This document shows, one piece after another, positions 31,718 through 39,762 of a stretch of 55,981 bases of DNA (its first letter is position 1; each line of letters begins with the position of its first letter). Source of the DNA: an uncultured Candidatus Saccharibacteria bacterium (GTDB lineage: Bacteria; Patescibacteriota; Saccharimonadia; Saccharimonadales; Saccharimonadaceae); NCBI GenBank assembly GCA_947304075.1, contig CAMYZY010000001.1, forward strand, positions 1 to 55,981, written 5' to 3'. The notes below the pieces were generated by a model. That model was not told the DNA's origin and searched no databases. It worked only from the letters and a program-made list of their open reading frames with translations. The translations under genes and the position numbers were made by a program.

Positions 31718-32632
31718 ATGGATAATAATAAGATTATGATCGTTGGTACTGGTAATGTCGGAGCGTCTATCGCTTTTGCACTCATCAACCAACGCACTGC
31801 CGTCAACGAAATTGTATTAACCGATATTATTGCCAAAGACGCCGAAGGCGAAGCCATGGATCTTCGAGACGCTCTTGCTGTCGCACCGAGCTTTGTCAAA
31901 ATCAAAAATGGCACTTATAAAGATGCTAAAGACTGCGATATCGTAGTCATCACTGCCGGCGCCGCCCAAAAACCAGGCGAAACCCGCATGGAACTACTAG
32001 CCAAAAACGTCAACATTCTAAAGGGCATGATTGAGCAAATCATGGCATCTGGTTTTGATGGCATCTTTCTTATTGTCACCAATCCAATGGACGTACTCAC
32101 TTATTACACTATGAAGTTTTCCAAACTCCCCGCCGAACGCGTCATTGGTTCTGGCACCGTCCTTGATTCTGCCAGACTTCAAACTCGCATTGCTGACTAT
32201 CTAAATGTTAATCCTAAGTCCATTCACGCTCACCAAATCGGCGAACATGGTGACACCGAGCTAACACTCTGGTCACTTGCCGACATGGGCGGTCAAAAAA
32301 TCAGCGATCTCTTACCAGCCAAAGTCCGCAAAGACATTTCCGAATTTGTACGTAATGAGGCCTATGACATTATCGACAAAAAAGGCGCCACTCATTATGG
32401 CATCGCAACCTGTGTAGTCCAAATTTTGAACTGCATCCTAAATGACGAAATGCGCGTGCTCCCAGTGTCTTCCTACGATTATTTCTCTGACACCTGTTTT
32501 GGTTTCCCATCCGTCGTCGGTCGCGAAGGTATCGTCCGCCGTCTCGATCTCAAACTCTCCGAAAAAGAAGGTGTCGAGCTCCAAAAATCCATCAACGCCC
32601 TGAAAAAAGCCATCAAATCCGTCAAATATTAA
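31718..32632 (+). CDS. ldh: L-lactate dehydrogenase
   Basis: NAD-dependent reduction of pyruvate to lactate in the cytosol, the end of homolactic fermentation. The 304-aa protein has the Rossmann loop GTGNVG (residues 10-15), an Asp at the end of strand 2 (VLTDI), the substrate loop region GAAQKPGETRMEL with its Gln/Arg, and the catalytic His in IGEHGD. GSGTVLDSARLQ matches lactate rather than malate dehydrogenases. The gene is closely followed by, and converges on, the exonuclease gene: the two stop codons touch. Confidence 0.95.
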   Translation: MDNNKIMIVGTGNVGASIAFALINQRTAVNEIVLTDIIAKDAEGEAMDLRDALAVAPSFVKIKNGTYKDAKDCDIVVITAGAAQKPGETRMELLAKNVNILKGMIEQIMASGFDGIFLIVTNPMDVLTYYTMKFSKLPAERVIGSGTVLDSARLQTRIADYLNVNPKSIHAHQIGEHGDTELTLWSLADMGGQKISDLLPAKVRKDISEFVRNEAYDIIDKKGATHYGIATCVVQILNCILNDEMRVLPVSSYDYFSDTCFGFPSVVGREGIVRRLDLKLSEKEGVELQKSINALKKAIKSVKY

Positions 32633-33952
32633 TTACACTAGCGATTGTAAATACAACAATAGTTCTTGTTTCACAAAATCATCTTTTACCGTCTCAATCT
32701 CAGCCATAAACTTCGGCACTTGCTTTTCGAGCCTATTTTTGCGGTATTCTTCATATTTTTCCGTTTCCGATTCCGACAGAGCATTTGGATAATTGCGCCC
32801 CTTATAATGAAGTAGCAGCTCCGGTAATCTTTCATCATCAAATTCAGGATGCAAGTCACTCAGTTGATTTGCTCCGGCTTTTCTCACTTCCAAAACTTTC
32901 CGTCTGTCCATATCATTTAAAAACCCATCATAAATCGCCCCTTCCGGTTCGCTAGCCGGTGGATATTCCGGGCGATTTTCATATTCGCTTCGCATTTGCT
33001 CCGCAAATTCTGGATGCGCCAGCAAAATCTTCATATTCTTCTCCACCGTTTCTTCCGTCAAACCAATCTTTTTCCAGCCATCCATTTTGCCAAGCACCGA
33101 TAAAGGCGCCACCGCCGGACATTTATTGTAGCAAAGTTCCTTTACTATCGGATAATGGACTTCGGGATTCTCTTCCAGGTTATAACGCAAATTATATACC
33201 AGCACATTGCCATTTCGCCCCGGTGCAATCGGGAGCACCACCGTAGTCTTATTAAACTCATTCGCATATCGTCCCGACGCATATACAAACGGCTGCTTGT
33301 TATCTAGATTTACCAGCTTTTTTACATCATTTTTACCCCGCATCTCAAACAAGTATTTAAATAGCTCCGGTTGCTTATCTTTGATTAGTTTCGCCACCGC
33401 AATCGTCGCAAACACATCCGAAAGCGCATCGTGCGCATGCTCATGCGAAACTCCGTTGAGCTTAGTAATTAGCTCCAAACGATTCGTCGGCGCTCCGTCT
33501 TCCCGAAACGGCCATTCTATTCCTTCCGGCCGGAGAGCTCGTGTTAGTCTCACCACGTCCAGGATATCCCAGCGGCTCCGTTCATCTTTCCATTCCCATT
33601 CATAAGGATCATAAAAATTTCGCCACAGACACGCCCGCATAAATTCATCGTCAAATCGCACCGTATTATACCCCACCGCAATCGTCTCAGATGTAAAAAT
33701 CTCTTCTGTAATAAACTTACAAAACTCCGCTTCGCTTATCCCATCCATCAGCGTCTGTTGCGGCGTAATGCCAGTCACGTTAATCGCGCTCGGACTCGGC
33801 AAAGCGTCATTCGTCATTTTCACCAACACATTCACCGGTTCCCCTATTGGCTGCAAATCCATATCGGTTCTCTGCCCGGCAAACTGCATTATTCTATCTT
33901 CTCTCGGTTTTAGCCCCGACGTCTCCAAATCATAAAAGAAAAAAGTTTTCAT
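32633..33952 (-). CDS. sbcB: Exodeoxyribonuclease I
   Basis: A 3'-5' single-strand DNA exonuclease used in recombination and mismatch repair. The 439-aa protein has the DEDDh residues in FYDLETSGL (residues 7-15), GYNTVRFDDEFM and HAHDALSDVFAT, and the ExoI-specific middle and C-terminal domains (DFLNDMDR-like NDMDRRKVLEVR). The only good ribosome site, AGGAG, is 14 bases from this ATG and is better spaced for a 10-codon frame that overlaps the start. TATAAT at 33977-33982 with TGC before it is the promoter. Confidence 0.92.
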   Translation of the reverse strand: MKTFFFYDLETSGLKPREDRIMQFAGQRTDMDLQPIGEPVNVLVKMTNDALPSPSAINVTGITPQQTLMDGISEAEFCKFITEEIFTSETIAVGYNTVRFDDEFMRACLWRNFYDPYEWEWKDERSRWDILDVVRLTRALRPEGIEWPFREDGAPTNRLELITKLNGVSHEHAHDALSDVFATIAVAKLIKDKQPELFKYLFEMRGKNDVKKLVNLDNKQPFVYASGRYANEFNKTTVVLPIAPGRNGNVLVYNLRYNLEENPEVHYPIVKELCYNKCPAVAPLSVLGKMDGWKKIGLTEETVEKNMKILLAHPEFAEQMRSEYENRPEYPPASEPEGAIYDGFLNDMDRRKVLEVRKAGANQLSDLHPEFDDERLPELLLHYKGRNYPNALSESETEKYEEYRKNRLEKQVPKFMAEIETVKDDFVKQELLLYLQSLV

Positions 33953-34003
33953 TTTTTATCATTTTCTCCTAAAATCATTATAGCATAATCAAAGCATGAA
34001 AAA

Positions 34004-34027
34004 TCCCCCGACCATAAGGTCAGGGGA
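34004..34027 (-). terminator. Intrinsic terminator after the orphan membrane-protein gene
   Basis: A 10-bp stem with one mismatch (34004-34013 with 34018-34027), then ATTTTTC on the minus strand. Confidence 0.8.
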
Positions 34028-34032
34028 AAATC

Positions 34033-34461
34033 TTATTTTCGCCGTTTTTGCTGACTCTGGCGAAGTTTTCTCCGTCTTTCTGCCTTGATCTCTTCAATCC
34101 CAGCAGTGAGCCATTTATGCTTCAGTCTGCTTGCTATGTTTATCACTAAGATAAACAACAGCGTTAGCACGATGGCAACGACAAAGCCGCAACCAACGGG
34201 AGCTATCAGGCTCCAAATTGGAGAGTCGTTTACTGCTAAGTGATTATCCGAAAACTGGACAATCCCCCAGTACGACTCCATCATTACCAAGAGCCCGGCG
34301 ATAATGCTCATGGCAATGGCGATAGCGTCACGGATTTCATCCGTATACGTCATCAAAATCTGGAGAGAATGACATTTCACATCATATCTCTTCCAGCCGA
34401 CAATAGCACACAGCACAAACATGGCCGGTACTATAACATACCAGCAATTCAGTGAATTCAT
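34033..34461 (-). CDS. Unknown 142-aa membrane protein
   Basis: No family is recognised. There are three likely membrane helices: residues about 5-22, 45-65 and 85-115 (VGCGFVVAIVLTLLFILVINIA). A basic C-terminal tail follows (ERRRKLRQSQQKRRK), which predicts a cytosolic C terminus. Its ribosome site is AAGGGGGG, like that of the orphan gene at 11096. The promoter is a perfect consensus and a terminator follows, so it is a strongly expressed single-gene unit. Confidence 0.7.
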   Translation of the reverse strand: MNSLNCWYVIVPAMFVLCAIVGWKRYDVKCHSLQILMTYTDEIRDAIAIAMSIIAGLLVMMESYWGIVQFSDNHLAVNDSPIWSLIAPVGCGFVVAIVLTLLFILVINIASRLKHKWLTAGIEEIKAERRRKLRQSQQKRRK

Positions 34462-34541
34462 ACTATACCCCCCTTATCGGTGTTATGTAATTAATCTGCC
34501 AGATGTACTCCGCTTTCCCCCCAGAGACACATCTTAACCTA

Positions 34542-34570
34542 ATTATATCACACTTGTGCTTTTTTGTCAA
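34542..34570 (-). promoter_or_regulatory. Perfect-consensus sigma70 promoter
   Basis: TTGACA (34565-34570), 17 bases, TATAAT (34542-34547), with TG one base before the -10. The leader to the ATG at 34461 is about 75 bases and contains a GGGGGG run at 34517-34522. Confidence 0.9.
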
Positions 34571-34581
34571 TATTCTGTCAA

Positions 34582-35310
34582 CTACTCTTCGGCTTCTTCA
34601 CCCTGCATCTCGTTATAATCTATACCATAATGGGCATATTGTAGTCTCATATAAGCTTCATCTAGCTCACTTGCAAGGGTCTTTAAGGGGTCTTCGTTCG
34701 CCACTGGCATCACGATGAATTTCAGGGGTTTATTTAGCCCGCCACAGATTTCCATTGAATCGCTATAAGCTAGCTCTTCAGGGATGGTTATTTCCCTGAT
34801 TCCCCCTAATTTCATACCTTCTACCCCTATATTCCACCCTTCAATCATCCCTAGAGATGCATCCAAAATCTTCGCAAAAGCCGTTGGATTGTCATTATTA
34901 TCAAAAGACGAGTCAAAAATCGACTCATCGGCACACCAACCCACATAATAAGCTAGATAATTGCTATCATCTTCAGAAAGAGTCCTCCCTGACCCCTGTT
35001 TCAAATCTCGAGTTTTTATCCCATTTTCATTTGCCGAAGTCTCGTTATAAGCCTTAATTTCACCCTTATAGGCGATAAATTTATCAAAATCACTCTTGGT
35101 CGCTTCGCTAAACTCTTCGACCTTTTTATTGTAGGCTTCTTCGTACTCTGCAACCTTCGCAGGATCCACCTGGCTATCAGTATTATTAGAATTACCACCA
35201 TTCAAGATAATTGCTGCATAACTCGCAATTATCGAACCCAGCATAATAATTGCGATTATTAAGATAATTACCCGTTGTTTCGGACTTGTTTTCAGTTCTT
35301 TTTGGTCCAT
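34582..35310 (-). CDS. Membrane-anchored FKBP-type peptidyl-prolyl isomerase
   Basis: A 242-aa protein with one N-terminal membrane helix (VIILIIAIIMLGSIIASYAA, about 14-33), a charged linker and an FKBP domain (about 105-225: YYVGW, SFDNND, VEGMKLGGIREITIPEELAY). It probably helps secreted proteins to fold outside the membrane. The ATG at 35310 has GGAG nine bases upstream, so the longer frame from 35352 is rejected. The last residues are acidic. It follows rplO after a terminator. Confidence 0.85.
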   Translation of the reverse strand: MDQKELKTSPKQRVIILIIAIIMLGSIIASYAAIILNGGNSNNTDSQVDPAKVAEYEEAYNKKVEEFSEATKSDFDKFIAYKGEIKAYNETSANENGIKTRDLKQGSGRTLSEDDSNYLAYYVGWCADESIFDSSFDNNDNPTAFAKILDASLGMIEGWNIGVEGMKLGGIREITIPEELAYSDSMEICGGLNKPLKFIVMPVANEDPLKTLASELDEAYMRLQYAHYGIDYNEMQGEEAEE

Positions 35311-35340
35311 ACAGATTACTCCACTTAGTTTATTCACCCC

Positions 35341-35346
35341 ATTATA
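35341..35346 (-). promoter_or_regulatory. Extended -10 promoter for the FKBP gene
   Basis: TGCTATAAT on the minus strand between the rplO terminator and the FKBP start. Confidence 0.5.
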
Positions 35347-35351
35347 GCACA

Positions 35352-35377
35352 AAAATGACCCCAGTAGGGGCCATTTT
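35352..35377 (-). terminator. Intrinsic terminator after rplO
   Basis: AAAATGACCCC pairs with GGGGCCATTTT with one mismatch, loop AGTA. It ends the rplF-rplR-rpsE-rplO unit seven bases after the L15 stop. Confidence 0.8.
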
Positions 35378-35383
35378 AGTATT

Positions 35384-35845
35384 TTAAGCCTTTTTTTCAG
35401 GTTTCTTTAAGATAGCAACTTGCTTAAATGAACCGCCTGCCTTCTTAATAGCATCAATAGCCGACTTCGAAGCGAACTGCGTCTCAAGCTCAATCTTGGA
35501 CTTTAGCTCTCCCCGAGTAATCACCTTCACCTTCGCATAAGGTGAAGAAATCAACATAGCTTTCGCCATTACGTTATTATCAACCTTACCATTTAGCTCG
35601 TTTAATCTATCAGTATAAACCACTTCAGCCTTTGGATGAATTGACTTAAAACCTTTTAGCTTAGGCACTGCCTGCATGATCGCACGCTGACCACCCATAA
35701 ATCCAGTTGGCATCTTGTTGTGACCAGTACGGGATTTCTGACCTTTGGTACCACGACCAGCAGTTTTACCTTGTCCGGCCGCAATTCCACGCCCTTTTCT
35801 GGAAGGACGAGTGTTTTTCGTGACATTCAAATCATTGTATTTCAT
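35384..35845 (-). CDS. rplO: Ribosomal protein L15
   Basis: Large-subunit protein, 153 aa. The Gly/Arg/Lys-rich N terminus (GRGIAAGQGKTAGRGTKGQ) reaches into the rRNA core, and the C-terminal half is the globular L15 fold. Its ATG overlaps the S5 stop (TAATG). There is no rpmD (L30) gene between rpsE and rplO, the order seen in CPR genomes. secY, normally next, is replaced by a terminator and an FKBP gene. Confidence 0.97.
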   Translation of the reverse strand: MKYNDLNVTKNTRPSRKGRGIAAGQGKTAGRGTKGQKSRTGHNKMPTGFMGGQRAIMQAVPKLKGFKSIHPKAEVVYTDRLNELNGKVDNNVMAKAMLISSPYAKVKVITRGELKSKIELETQFASKSAIDAIKKAGGSFKQVAILKKPEKKA

Positions 35846-36684
35846 TACTTATTCTCCTTTTTTGCGGTCTTCTTCGCTGGAGCTTTGCTTTTTACAGCCT
35901 TTTTTTCTGCTGGAGCCTTCTTTACAGTAGCTTTTGCAGTCGTAGTAGCTTTTGCAGTAGTTTTCTTTTCTTCTACAGTCTTTTTAGCAACTACAGGCTT
36001 CTTTTCAACTTCTTTAGCTTCAACTTTCTTTACCTCAGGCTTAGTCTCGACCTTCTTCTCTGACTTCACCGTCTTTCCTTCATTACCAACCCACTCATTT
36101 CTAGGTGTTTGTTGTTTCAAACCTTCAATCACTGCATATGCAATGTTGACTTTGTTGGTTGAACCAAGCGATTTTGAAATCAAATTCTTTACCCCAGTAA
36201 GGCCCATGATCGAACGAACTGTACCACCGGCAATAATACCAGTACCGGGAGCTGCTGGTTTCATCAACACATCAGCACCAGTAATCTTGGTACGAGTTTC
36301 GTGGCAAATTGTCTCACGGTCCATATTAAAAGTAATCATTGCTTTCTTAGCTTTGCGCTCAGCCTTAGAAACAGCTGTAGTCACATCGTTGCCTTTGGCT
36401 ACGCCAATGCCAACTTTGTTCTTGTGATTACCAATTGCAACCAAAGCTTTAAAACGCATTCTGCGTCCACCAGCTACCGTTCTAGACACACGGTCTACTG
36501 CAATAGTAATCGAATCATATTCTTTTTTGCCCGCATCAGCACGCACACGATCGCGACGATTTCTGCGTTCCATACGCTTACCAGATATATCACGAGTTTG
36601 CTTAGTCGCAGCCACCTTATCTTCCATTTTAAGGGTGCCGGACTTGTTAATTACTCTTGGGGCTTTCTTTTCAACTTCAGCCAT
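35845..36684 (-). CDS. rpsE: Ribosomal protein S5 with long Lys/Ala-rich C-terminal extension
   Basis: Residues about 40-185 form the S5 core: the dsRNA-binding-like N domain (RMRFKALVAIGNHKNKVGIG) and the C domain (GTGIIAGGTVRSIMGLTGV). After about 195 comes an 85-residue low-complexity tail of Lys, Ala, Val, Glu and Thr repeats (KKAPAEKKAVKSKAPAKKTA), so the protein is 279 aa rather than 165-170. S5 helps decoding fidelity. The tail resembles histone-like basic extensions and probably contacts RNA. Confidence 0.96.
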   Translation of the reverse strand: MAEVEKKAPRVINKSGTLKMEDKVAATKQTRDISGKRMERRNRRDRVRADAGKKEYDSITIAVDRVSRTVAGGRRMRFKALVAIGNHKNKVGIGVAKGNDVTTAVSKAERKAKKAMITFNMDRETICHETRTKITGADVLMKPAAPGTGIIAGGTVRSIMGLTGVKNLISKSLGSTNKVNIAYAVIEGLKQQTPRNEWVGNEGKTVKSEKKVETKPEVKKVEAKEVEKKPVVAKKTVEEKKTTAKATTTAKATVKKAPAEKKAVKSKAPAKKTAKKENK

Positions 36685-36686
36685 AA

Positions 36687-37016
36687 TTAAAACTCCAATC
36701 CTTCTTTGCGAGCCGCATCAGCAAGTGCCGACATGCGTCCTGCATATAGTTTAGAACCACGGTCAAATACTACTTTCGAAATTTTTGCAGTTTTCGCTTT
36801 TTTGGCTATTTCTGCACCAATTTTAGTAGCTTTTTCCGTCATTGTACCAGTCATTTTACTGCCAACAGTAGTAGCATAGCAAATCGTGACTTTCTTATCG
36901 TCATCAATAACTTGCGCAATAATATGTTGATTGCTAAAATGTACGGCGAGTCTTGGCCTTTCCGCTGTGCCATGAATCTTGGCACGAGTTCTCTTGGCTC
37001 TATATTCACTTTTCAT
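36687..37016 (-). CDS. rplR: Ribosomal protein L18
   Basis: 5S rRNA-binding protein, 109 aa. RAKRTRAKIHGTAERPRLAV at the start and FDRGSKLYAGRMSALADAAR near the end are L18 signatures. It overlaps the rplF stop by one base and is followed by rpsE after two bases. Confidence 0.97.
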   Translation of the reverse strand: MKSEYRAKRTRAKIHGTAERPRLAVHFSNQHIIAQVIDDDKKVTICYATTVGSKMTGTMTEKATKIGAEIAKKAKTAKISKVVFDRGSKLYAGRMSALADAARKEGLEF

Positions 37017-37552
37017 TATTTCTTACCCGCCTTTCCTGCCTTACGAAGAATCACTTCGTCGACATACTTAATACCTTTACCCTTGTAAGGTTCAGGCTTC
37101 TTTAATGCACGGATTTCAGCGGCAACTTGACCAACTTTTTGCTTGTCAATGCCCGAAACAGTGATCTCCATCTTATTTGTAGCAAGCTGGACCCCTTCTG
37201 GTGCTCTATATTTCACTGGATGTGAAAAACCAAGCGCCATTTCAATTTCTTGGCCACCGCCAGAAAGACGAAAACCTACACCGTTTATTTCTAGTTTTTT
37301 CTCGTAACCTTTGGTCACACCTTTTACAGCGTTATTGATTAAAGCACGCTGCAAGCCGTGCCAAGCACGAGACTTTGGCTCGTCATCCGCGCGGGTGACG
37401 GTCAAAATGTTGCCATCAATAGAAACCTTAGTTCTAGGTTGTACTGGAACTACGAGTGAACCCTTCGGGCCCGCAACAGTTATTTCGCTGTCGCCGACCG
37501 TGATTGTCACTCCCGCCGGAATCTCGATGGGTTGTTTTCCGATACGACTCAT
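37016..37552 (-). CDS. rplF: Ribosomal protein L6
   Basis: Large-subunit protein near the factor-binding site, 178 aa. It begins MSRIGKQPIEIPAGV and ends with the family motif PEPYKGKGIKYVDE. GGGAG precedes the ATG. It is first in a four-gene unit with its own promoter; rpsH and the rest of the spc operon are not upstream, so the operon is broken here too. Confidence 0.98.
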   Translation of the reverse strand: MSRIGKQPIEIPAGVTITVGDSEITVAGPKGSLVVPVQPRTKVSIDGNILTVTRADDEPKSRAWHGLQRALINNAVKGVTKGYEKKLEINGVGFRLSGGGQEIEMALGFSHPVKYRAPEGVQLATNKMEITVSGIDKQKVGQVAAEIRALKKPEPYKGKGIKYVDEVILRKAGKAGKK

Positions 37553-37584
37553 TTGTCTCCCTTTGTTAAATTAATATCCTAAAC

Positions 37585-37613
37585 ATTATATCATAATTGT
37601 TAAGATAAGTAAA
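37585..37613 (-). promoter_or_regulatory. Promoter of the L6-L18-S5-L15 unit
   Basis: TTTACT, 17 bases, TATAAT (37585-37590) preceded by TGA on the minus strand. The leader is about 25 bases. Confidence 0.55.
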
Positions 37614-37619
37614 CTCTTT

Positions 37620-38330
37620 TTAACCAGCAATAATCTTACGCGGATTATTAACTAAAATTTTATTTAGTTCATTCTTATCATAATATTTCAAAAGTTTTTT
37701 GTAGGCTAATTTATATTGTTTCTCAGAATTCCCCGCATAGTGAATGTCACTCCCGAGCGCAAAAATCATCCCGTTTTTTGCCATCTTTTTAATGGTCTTT
37801 TTCGCCCCAGTACCATATTTACCCAAAATACTCCAAAGATTACACTGAAATAAAACGCCAATCTTATCTAGCTCTTCTACAATATCATAATCATTCTGCA
37901 CAATCGAATATCTTTCCGGATGTGCCAAAATTACCTTGTACCCATCATTCATTAGCTCCATCAGAATATCTTGATAATTAGAAAAAACTTCGTTTAACGG
38001 TAATTCAACTAGCAAGTATTTACTACCAGCCATCGTCGCGATTTCACCGCGTTTAATTAAATAATCAATATTAGCATCAATGTAAATCTCATTACCTAGA
38101 TACAGATTAACCGGTATTTTTTCGTCAACTAAAAATCTTTTTAATTCTTCAATTAGGATTCTGTTTTTCCTTCTCGGCGAGATAAAACGAGTTTCAGAAA
38201 TATAATGTGGCGTCGCAATGATATCCGTTACACCCATTGACATCAAATCACGAATCATGTCAACACTATCCGTGAAGGTCTTCGCTCCGTCATCCACACC
38301 CGGCAAAATATGTGAATGTATATCAATCAT
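37620..38330 (-). CDS. PHP-type tyrosine-protein phosphatase (CpsB/CapC family)
   Basis: A 236-aa metal-dependent phosphatase. The PHP metal ligands appear in DIHSHILPGVDDG (residues 3-15), the IATPHYI block, ILAHPERY and GSDIHYAG. In capsule loci this enzyme removes phosphate from the tyrosine tail of the BY-kinase, which is encoded two bases upstream. It is last in the polysaccharide cluster. A CpsB role is inferred from sequence and neighbour. Confidence 0.93.
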   Translation of the reverse strand: MIDIHSHILPGVDDGAKTFTDSVDMIRDLMSMGVTDIIATPHYISETRFISPRRKNRILIEELKRFLVDEKIPVNLYLGNEIYIDANIDYLIKRGEIATMAGSKYLLVELPLNEVFSNYQDILMELMNDGYKVILAHPERYSIVQNDYDIVEELDKIGVLFQCNLWSILGKYGTGAKKTIKKMAKNGMIFALGSDIHYAGNSEKQYKLAYKKLLKYYDKNELNKILVNNPRKIIAG

Positions 38331-38332
38331 CT

Positions 38333-39694
38333 TTATTTAGAATCACCGTAATAGTAATAATTATTATAATACTTCGTAGATTTACGATTAACCATGTTAA
38401 ACACAATACCAGCTACTCTCGCACCAACTTTATAGAGTGAATCTTTTGCTGCCAACATTTCACTCTTCGTAGTCGAACCTTCCTTAGCCACAATCAAAGT
38501 CTCATCTACCAAGCTTGCCAAAATGACAGAATCAGCTAAACCATTGATCGGAGCACCATCAAATATCACGACATCGTAATGATCACTCAAAATCTTTATC
38601 AAACGTCTATTCTTTTGTGAAGCTAGTAGCTCACTTGGATTCGGTGGATAAGTTCCGCAAGTAATCAAATCAAGATTCTTAACCTTAGTTGCTCTGACAT
38701 ATGCCCCCAGTCTTCTTAAGTCGCTAGTTAATAGATTTGACAAACCTCCAGTGTTCGGGATTCCAAATAGTTTATGTAGACGTCCTTTTCTTAAATCGCA
38801 GTCTACTAGCAGTACTCTCTTATCAGCTTGCGCAAACGAAACCGCCAAGTTCGCCGACACGAAACTTTTACCTTCTGCTGCATTCGCACTAGTTACCAAA
38901 ATAGTCTCCAAATCTTTATCAATCGAAATAAACTGCAAATTCGTTCTCAAACTTTTAATGTTTTCGCTCACAATCGCCTTAGGTGATTTTTCTACGATTA
39001 GTTCACTCCCCAGCCTCTTTGACTTAACATCACTTCTCATAATCGAACCAGTTACCGGCAGACCAATCGTTTTTTCAATATCATCAGAATCCTTCAAAGT
39101 GTCATCTAGATAATACCTTAAGAACGCAAAGCCAGCCACCAAAATCACCGCAATCACCACGGCCAAGACCAAATCTCTCATCAATGTATTATTTGACGGA
39201 GTTTCCGGCGCCACCGCCACCGATAATTGCTTCACATTTTCAATTTTATAAATATCTGTTACCTGCTTTGCAAACACCACCGCAATCTCATTAGCGATTT
39301 GTGCCGCCAGCTTTGGATTCAAATTCCTAGCAGAAATACTCAATATAGAAGTGTCATCAACCGGCTTAATCGTTAAATATTTGCCAAGTTCTTTCGCCGA
39401 AAAATGTAAACCTAAGTTTTCGATTACTTGGTTCAAAACTAGTTCACTCTTAGCGATTTCACTATAGGTCGTTGCCAATTTTTGGCTCGCATTAATCTCA
39501 TTTAACGAAGCAGCCGTACCGTCATAACTATCAGATTTCGCAATCACTACCGTCGTCTGAGCCTGATACATTGGTTTTTTCACTATTTTGTCATAAACAA
39601 AAACCCCAACCAGGGCAATGATAATCACTACAACAAAAGCAACAATATAACGTTTTAAATAGCTAAAAAAATCTTTTATATTTATTTCTTCCAT
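38333..39694 (-). CDS. Wzz chain-length regulator fused to BY-type tyrosine kinase
   Basis: A 453-aa single-chain version of CpsC+CpsD. The Wzz domain has two membrane helices (about 16-36 and 172-192) around an external loop. The cytosolic kinase has Walker A SANAAEGKSF, Walker A' LLVDCDLRKGRLH and Walker B VVIFDGAPI. The C terminus is a tyrosine cluster, KYYNNYYYYGDSK, the autophosphorylation site. It controls polymer length and export together with the PHP phosphatase. AGGAG precedes the ATG. Confidence 0.95.
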   Translation of the reverse strand: MEEINIKDFFSYLKRYIVAFVVVIIIALVGVFVYDKIVKKPMYQAQTTVVIAKSDSYDGTAASLNEINASQKLATTYSEIAKSELVLNQVIENLGLHFSAKELGKYLTIKPVDDTSILSISARNLNPKLAAQIANEIAVVFAKQVTDIYKIENVKQLSVAVAPETPSNNTLMRDLVLAVVIAVILVAGFAFLRYYLDDTLKDSDDIEKTIGLPVTGSIMRSDVKSKRLGSELIVEKSPKAIVSENIKSLRTNLQFISIDKDLETILVTSANAAEGKSFVSANLAVSFAQADKRVLLVDCDLRKGRLHKLFGIPNTGGLSNLLTSDLRRLGAYVRATKVKNLDLITCGTYPPNPSELLASQKNRRLIKILSDHYDVVIFDGAPINGLADSVILASLVDETLIVAKEGSTTKSEMLAAKDSLYKVGARVAGIVFNMVNRKSTKYYNNYYYYGDSK

Positions 39695-39762
39695 AAATAA
39701 CTCCTACACCCTATTATAACATAAGCAATTATATTGTAAATGATTTTTCATTAGTCTTTCAC

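Noticed and set aside
34485..34535. Small protein frames in the leader of the orphan membrane-protein gene
   Set aside because: Frames of 13-15 codons without well-spaced ribosome sites; treated as untranslated leader.
35720..36427. 235-aa plus-strand frame opposite rplO/rpsE
   Set aside because: Phe/Thr/Val-rich mirror of the Lys/Ala tail codons of S5; no start signals.
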